Shown piece after piece: positions 9,701 through 13,717 of a DNA stretch of 13,717 nucleotides (position 1 is its first letter; each line of letters opens with the position of its first letter). This stretch comes from Cyclostephanos tholiformis. Its lineage: Eukaryota; Bacillariophyta; Thalassiosirophyceae; Thalassiosirales; Thalassiosiraceae. Below the pieces are notes generated by a model. It did no database searches and was not told where the DNA came from. It worked only from the letters and a program-made list of their open reading frames with translations. The DNA is taken from positions 1 to 13,717 of the forward strand of contig JALLPB010000678.1 of the NCBI GenBank assembly GCA_036939975.1, in the 5' to 3' direction. Both the position numbers and the translations under genes were made by a program.

Positions 9701-12700
9701 CCGTCTGCTACAGTCAATATCTCTCCGATCGGGACTTTAGGCTTTTCGAGGACGTTTTTGATCGTTTTGGTCTCAGTAATTTCATCGCATATAGCAAGAT
9801 TACGGCTTTCGCGGAGGATGCAACAGCTGCCAAAGGAGACATTCGCAGTCTGACTGATGCTCTTCTTCGAGGTTCGATTTCAGGTTCTCTGTCAAGTGGC
9901 CATCCTGGCGCAAGCACTATGGCATTATGTGACCCAGAAGCACAACAACTGGAACAGATTGCGAGCAGTCAGCGTGCCACTTTTAGCGATTATGATAACA
10001 GCAACAGTGCAACAGCAGCTTTGCCGTTAGGCCAATCAAACATCTCATCTCCCTATGAACTGACAGGGAAACGTTGTTTCGCAGATACAGCTGCTGTCAC
10101 ACTAGCCAAATGCAAGCTTGACACTGTGACTCCGATCGCTGGTGGAAGGAAGGAAATTTTGTTAGTTGACGAAGTTGATGTCTTCTTTGGCCCCGAGTTT
10201 TATGGTCAGACATACAATCAGGTAGTTGAGATTAGGGAGCCCGAAATTGAAGAGATTCTCAAAATAATCTGGAATGCTTGGAGCCAAGGAGGTCGCCGGC
10301 TGAAATTGAGGGATATTCAATCAACGCCAGAGTACACGCGTCTTCTGGATAAGCTGTCATCATTCTCCTTCCTCTTGGACAGTGAAATCTCGTCAATGCT
10401 TGCTCAAGTATCCAAGGTTGATGATGTACCTTATTACGTTGACATTGAGAATGACCGCATTGGATACAAAGTGATGGACTCAATTTCTTATGATTCTACC
10501 TACGGTTATACCACTTGCTTTGCATACTTAAAAGAATCATCGAAATTGAAAAACAGAGGGATTCTTAGAAAAGTATTGTCGATGCCTCTTTCTTGCGGGC
10601 AATTCTCTTATGCAAATATATCACCTCATCGGATTATTGGTGTGTCGGGCACACTACATGTGCTCAATGAGTACGAACGCGAAATTCTCCTGAAATATGG
10701 ATTGAGGAAATTCATATACGTTCCAAGCGTTTATGGAGAATCTAACTTTAAGTTCGACAAGGCTGGAGAAGGAATTTACTTTGAAAACAACCAAGGCAAT
10801 TTCTTCCACAGAATTTCTGCTGAGATCACATCTTCTGTCAAGACAAAACGAGCTGTGATTGTATTCTTTCGCGATCGAACTAAATTGGACGAGTTTCTTG
10901 GCAGTGCTACATACCGCCAACTGAGCAGACATAAACTTGTGTTGAAAGAGGACTTGCCGTCGACCGAAAAGGCTTTTGTAATTAGCAAGGCGGCAACTGC
11001 AGGTCAGATAACGCTCAGTACCGCCGTTTTTGGACGTGGTACGGATTTCTTTTGTAAAGATGAAGTTGTCGAGTCTAATGGAGGTGTTCATATAATTCAG
11101 GTTAGTCTCAGCGAATTGTGTTGATTGCACTTGCGAGGTGGATACATTTACTTACAGAGCTCATACATATCACCCAAAAATTATTTCATTTGATTTGCAG
11201 ACTTTTTTATCAGAGGAGCCGAGTGAAGGTGAGACTGAGGGAATGGATGTACCTGTACTGGTGTATTGATGTCCCACAACACTGATAATTTGGCATCTCA
11301 CATATTTATTTCATTTGGACTCACAGAAATCCAAATTCAGGGTCGGACAGCTCGTCAAGGGAAGCGAGGGACTTTCCAATTGATTTTGTTGGAGCAAGAT
11401 TTGGAATCCGAATTCGGCATTAATGTTGGTTCGAAAGACAAGATCCAGAGAAAAGATTTGTACGATTGGTTATGCAACATGCGCCTTCTCAAACAAAAGC
11501 AGAAGTGCAAGAGAATAGAAGAGAACTTGTCAAAGGCGACCGAAAAGGATTCTGCCACCAATGATTACTTTGATCATCTCATTGCCGGCAATGCCAAAGA
11601 GGCAAAGATACATTTTGAGAAATTTTATTGGTTGGTGAAGAAAGCGCCGATGCCTTCGTCTCATATTTTGGATCTTGCATTTGCAATAGACGTGACTGGC
11701 AGTATGGCCCCGTTTTCAAAATGCATAGTGTCAACTGTAGCAAGTTTGATATCAGGTCAAGGTTCTATTGTGAAAAAACTCACATCAACTTTCCCCGAAA
11801 TTGAGTTCAAGCTGCGTGTTGGATGTTTTGGCTTTCGTGACATAGATGACAAACAGGACCAGATTCAAGATGTCGTATGGAGTGACGGGGGGCACTTTAC
11901 AGATGAAATCCCTACTGCTTTACAGCACATCAAATCCCTCAGTGAAGGTGCAAGTGGAGGCGGTGACATTGCCGAAGACCATATTACTGCGATCCATCAT
12001 TGTTCAAGTAATTGGAATCACGATAATGATTGGACTTCGGAAATTAAGTGTCTCCTACTCTTCACAGATGCCCCGTCGCATGGTTTGGTCGCGCCCTCGT
12101 TTATAGGGGACAGCAACTATGACCACTATCCGACCCATCACCCAGATGGGTTGAAACTCAATGATATCATGTCAAGTTTGCTGTCAAAAGATATAGACCT
12201 CTTCTTTTGCTCTTTTGATCCAAATTCCACAGTGAAGACAGAGGAAGAGTTTTCACATATAATGAAAAATCATCCCGACAACAAGTCTGACCGTAGCATT
12301 ACAAGGATTCCAATGGTCCCTGAAAGCCATCTTCAGGCACATGTGGATAGCACCAGCAGACAAGGAAGGCATGTTATCTTTGTTCTTGATGAGAGTGGTT
12401 CCATGCGTAATTCGTGGAGTGGGGTTGTTGCGGCGTACAGGCAATACATTGATAAGCGGAAGCAGAGTCAGACAGACTCTGATTTAGTTTCAGTTGTTCA
12501 GTTTGACAATGTTTCTCGGATCACAGTGAACAATGTATTGTTATTGAACGCCCCCATGCAACTGTACCAAAATAAAGGTGGGACTCAATTTCGTCCTGCG
12601 GCATTGGACGCATGTACGCTTGCTCGCAATACCCCGTTGTCACACACACCGGTTATCATATTCATGAGCGATGGCGAAGCTAATGATGCATCTGCTGCAG

Positions 12701-12993
12701 CTCGAGAATTTTCTTTATTGAACGACCACGTCTCTCGAACAACGCATAAAGATCTTCTGCTCAACGTGATAGCTTTTGGAAACGGTGCGAGTCTTGACCA
12801 ACTCGTGCGCATTGCGCAGGCCTCGAAAGTTGGAAAGGTCTATGAAAGTGCAAACGTGGCAGATCTTGCAAGTGTTTTCGTTGAGATTGCAACGAATGAA
12901 AATGTTGCGACGGCGCTAGAATCCGAGATTGCAAAGCGCATGTCTGATGCAGTTTCTGATAAGTTATCACTTGAGTATTTTGGAAGTCACTAA
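3364..12993 (+). CDS. Giant GTPase - J-domain - SecA-like ATPase - double vWA protein (3,085 aa, five exons)
   Basis: Exons are 3364-3739, 3829-4247, 4333-11100, 11201-11228 and 11327-12993. They sum to 9,258 nt (3,085 codons plus TAA), with phases 1, 0, 0 and 1 agreeing at every junction. The first ATG after the in-frame stop at 3298 is 3364, with A at -3. Domains: acidic N-terminus (1-105), P-loop GTPase (about 118-345), helical region (about 345-1570), J-domain (about 1573-1630), helical linker, SecA-like motor (about 1960-2560), vWA1 (about 2647-2850), vWA2 (about 2877-3054). Key motifs are intact: GKTGVGKST, HPD, TGEGKS, DEVD, GRGTD, QGRTARQG and two MIDAS sites. I see no signal peptide and no clear membrane helix, so it is probably cytosolic. 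The SecA fold is known to move polypeptides, J-domains stimulate Hsp70, and vWA domains bind partners through a metal. Combining them into a chaperone or translocation machine is inference. I know no named gene for it. Confidence 0.88.
3740..3828 (+). other. Intron 1 (89 bp), inside the GTPase P-loop codon
   Basis: The donor is GACAG|GTAAGC and the acceptor ACAAAAG|GTGTTG. Removal joins G and GT into a Gly codon and completes the Walker A motif GKTGVGKST. Unspliced, the frame stops at TAA within 20 bases. Phase 1. Confidence 0.93.
4248..4332 (+). other. Intron 2 (85 bp)
   Basis: The donor is TCCAAG|GTAAGG and the acceptor CATTAAG|GCAAGC. Removal joins DFNESK to ASFMFLFTHADD, the beta-strand leading into G4. 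Phase 0. An ATG at 4282 lies inside this intron and is not a separate gene start. Confidence 0.92.
4571..8253 (+). other. Long unassigned helical region (residues about 345-1572)
   Basis: About 1,230 residues are encoded without interruption in the 6.8-kb exon 3. Composition is rich in Leu, Glu, Lys, Asp and Ser with frequent heptad-like spacing and few Pro or Gly, as expected for extended alpha-helical or coiled-coil bundles. I recognise no catalytic motif and no obvious sequence repeat by eye. It may be a scaffold or stalk separating the GTPase head from the J-domain and motor. That role is inference. Confidence 0.55.
8254..8427 (+). other. DnaJ J-domain (residues about 1573-1630)
   Basis: Helix I contains KYCAILGV. 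Helix II contains VDINKAFKEKARRYHPDKT, with the invariant HPD at residues 1602-1604 (8341-8349). Helix III contains FRNMKEAQEKLL. The HPD tripeptide is the element that stimulates Hsp70 ATP hydrolysis, so this protein probably recruits a cytosolic Hsp70. The domain is internal, with no Gly/Phe linker and no zinc fingers, as in class C J-proteins. Confidence 0.93.
8428..9411 (+). other. Helical linker between J-domain and SecA-like motor (residues about 1631-1958)
   Basis: About 330 residues of mainly helical character contain no motif I can name. It continues the 6.8-kb exon without a break. Near its end the sequence DWGDDLKAKIPVLLAGVFSL is hydrophobic and leads into the motor. I read this as buried core preceding the nucleotide-binding lobe, not as a membrane span. 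Confidence 0.5.
11101..11200 (+). other. Intron 3 (100 bp)
   Basis: The donor is ATTCAG|GTTAGT and the acceptor GATTTGCAG|ACTTTT. Removal joins GGVHIIQ to TFLSEEPSE, matching the SecA order of a GG-hVI-T segment before motif VI. Phase 0. Retained, it gives a TGA within 24 bases. Confidence 0.88.
11229..11326 (+). other. Intron 4 (98 bp), after a 28-nt micro-exon
   Basis: The donor is GTGAAG|GTGAGA and the acceptor ACTCACAG|AAATCC. It follows micro-exon 4 (11201-11228, residues 2522-2530 plus one base) and leads into motif VI, EIQIQGRTARQG. Phase 1. Without removal the frame ends at the TGA at 11268-11270. Confidence 0.85.
11665..12320 (+). other. First vWA domain, alpha-kinase (VwkA) type (residues about 2644-2862)
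   Basis: It opens LDLAFAIDVTGSM, with MIDAS residues Asp2652, Thr2654 and Ser2656. Further marks are GCFGFRDIDD, then GGGDIAED (2741-2748), then LLLFTDAPSHG (Asp2778 to Gly2783). The GGGD-xxE and DAPxHG pair is characteristic of vWA domains of the VwkA alpha-kinase kind and differs from the second domain. No kinase domain is present here. It likely binds a protein partner through a divalent metal. Confidence 0.85.
12355..12900 (+). other. Second vWA domain, canonical MIDAS (residues about 2874-3055)
   Basis: It opens RHVIFVLDESGSM with Asp2885, Ser2887 and Ser2889 of the MIDAS. Thr2950 in KGGTQFRPA and Asp2979 in FMSDGEAND complete the metal site. The alternating hydrophobic strands LVSVVQF, PVIIFM and LLLNVIAFG follow the usual Rossmann-like order. 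The protein ends about 30 residues later with a short helical tail and TAA, so this domain is effectively C-terminal. Confidence 0.9.
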
Positions 12994-13630
12994 TAAGAAA
13001 GAGGAAGATTGACAAAGAAAGTGAGAATAGAGGTGATTGAAGACAGGGTGAAAAGGATAGCTGATAGGAGTAGGATTTTATATATTGGAGAATAAGACAT
13101 TTGGAGTAGGAGGGTAGTGTACCTGGTAAAGATTAGTAATTTGAAAGTATTTTTAGGAAGCACAGGTCATAGTAGATATAAGTCAGCATTATGTACGGAT
13201 ATTTCTAGAGGCATTCCTTCAACAAATCATAGCTGTCGGAATTAAGACTCACACATCTTGAGGGAGAGGCGCCATCATCGTCATTCTACAAAAGTGCACC
13301 CTCAATTGTTCTCTGTCATGCCACGGTCTCCTTCCAATAGTATCCTCACCCTCCCCTGCACCATCTTCTTCCACTCCCGAATCACATTCGCATTTTATCA
13401 ATTACAAGGTGGTGCGTCACTAACTAGGCAATTATCTTTCTCATTTTCTGCATGGTTTAGTGACTGGGCAGGTGCAGTTTAGTTGTAGTCTTTACTAGTT
13501 TTCTGTTGTAAACTGATGTATAATGAAATAAGAGTTGCTTCACAAAATTATTTTTTTGTTTTTGATTCTGTTCTTTTCATTTGTACTTATTAAGGTAGTA
13601 TGAGTTGTCCTATTGTTTGTAAAATTAGTA

Positions 13631-13631
<1 letters not shown>
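12994..13631 (+). other. 3' flank of the giant gene, no further gene seen
   Basis: A second stop (TAA at 12994) directly follows the first. The segment is AT-rich in places, with a T-rich stretch after about 13548. An AATGAAATAAG string at 13522-13532 could serve as a polyadenylation signal, but the match to AATAAA is imperfect. An open stretch at 13258-13482 begins with TTG and has no recognisable protein character. Confidence 0.45.
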
Positions 13632-13666
<35 letters not shown>

Positions 13667-13717
13667 GGTGTTGGTGTTGGTGTTGGTGTTGGTGTTGGTG
13701 TTGGTGTTGGTGTTGGT
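13632..13717. repeat. Compound microsatellite (TTG)12 then (GTGTTG)8+, running off the window
   Basis: Twelve uninterrupted TTG units occupy 13632-13667. From 13668 the array changes to perfect GTGTTG hexamers up to the last base. The array end is not visible. Each frame on either strand is open, so a repeat-rich protein from a gene beyond the right edge cannot be excluded, but nothing supports it here. Confidence 0.95.

Larger units (their letters stand above)
9412..11413 (+). other. SecA-like DEAD-type ATPase motor (residues about 1959-2560)
   Basis: The Q-motif-like start is KPHNIQVLTVLMML (Gln2004). Walker A is RTGEGKS (Lys2035), followed by a SecA-like strand KVRTVCYSQYLSDRD. Walker B is LLVDEVDVFF (Asp2211 to Asp2214), the DEVD form typical of SecA. 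The SGT box is GVSGT (2368-2372). Motif V is FGRGTDF (2499-2503) and motif VI is QIQGRTARQGKRG (2535-2544). The gap of about 150 residues between DEVD and GVSGT is the right size for a preprotein-cross-linking-like insertion. A Ser/Ala/Asn-rich insert at about 2110-2180 separates Walker A from Walker B. Only about 90 residues follow before vWA1, so the helical scaffold and wing domains of bacterial SecA appear absent or replaced. It should hydrolyse ATP and may thread polypeptides. Confidence 0.85.

Noticed and set aside
10654..11130. 158-residue open frame on the minus strand
   Set aside because: It lies wholly opposite the conserved SecA-like motor lobe and shows no protein features of its own.
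11266..11326. ATG at 11266 as the start of an independent vWA gene
   Set aside because: It lies in intron 4. The downstream sequence EIQIQGRTARQG is motif VI of the upstream SecA-like motor, so the parts belong together.
3364..12993. Bacterial origin (SecA, DnaJ and vWA as contaminant genes)
   Set aside because: Four GT-AG introns are needed to restore conserved motifs, the domains are in one chain, and no ribosome-binding sites or operon spacing are seen.
13258..13482. 74-residue open frame in the 3' flank
   Set aside because: It starts with TTG, has no motif and no splice context, and is probably chance.
13632..13717. CRISPR-like or satellite array
   Set aside because: The units are 3 and 6 bp with no spacers. 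It is a simple microsatellite.

Overview
The window is eukaryotic nuclear DNA, most likely from a photosynthetic stramenopile such as a diatom. Four short introns (85-100 bp) with GT-AG borders interrupt one very large gene, and they restore reading frame and conserved motifs exactly when removed. The upstream retroelement carries a reverse transcriptase, RNase H and tyrosine recombinase whose wording resembles the DIRS-type elements I know from diatoms. The diatom assignment is inference and no ribosomal or organelle marker is present.

Layout. Positions 1-2351 are the 3' part of a decayed DIRS-order retrotransposon: the end of the reverse transcriptase, RNase H, then a tyrosine recombinase in an overlapping frame. 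Three +1 frameshifts, two stop codons and two catalytic substitutions show that it is dead. Positions 2352-3180 hold no gene. They carry two direct copies of a ~185-bp repeat (2674-2858 and 2999-3180) separated by a 140-bp segment, which I read as the possible split-direct-repeat end of the same element. Every aligned base substitution between the copies is a CpG to TpG or CpA change, apart from one indel-disturbed spot, which points to past cytosine methylation.

Positions 3181-3363 are the promoter and 5' leader of the main gene, with three regularly spaced GAA-N3-TTC boxes. Positions 3364-12993 are one five-exon gene for a 3,085-residue protein. From N to C terminus it has an acidic tail, a P-loop GTPase domain, about 1,230 residues of unassigned helical sequence, a J-domain with intact HPD, a further helical linker, a SecA-like two-lobed ATPase with all main motor motifs, and two different von Willebrand A (vWA) domains. 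It has no signal peptide and no clear membrane span, so a cytosolic (or nuclear) role is most likely. The inferred picture is a switch-controlled (GTPase), Hsp70-recruiting (J-domain), polypeptide-handling motor (SecA fold) with metal-dependent adhesion modules for targets. Its biological role is unknown to me, and this fusion is the most interesting object in the window.

Positions 12994-13717 are 3' flank with no supported gene, ending in a compound (TTG)n/(GTGTTG)n microsatellite that runs off the window.
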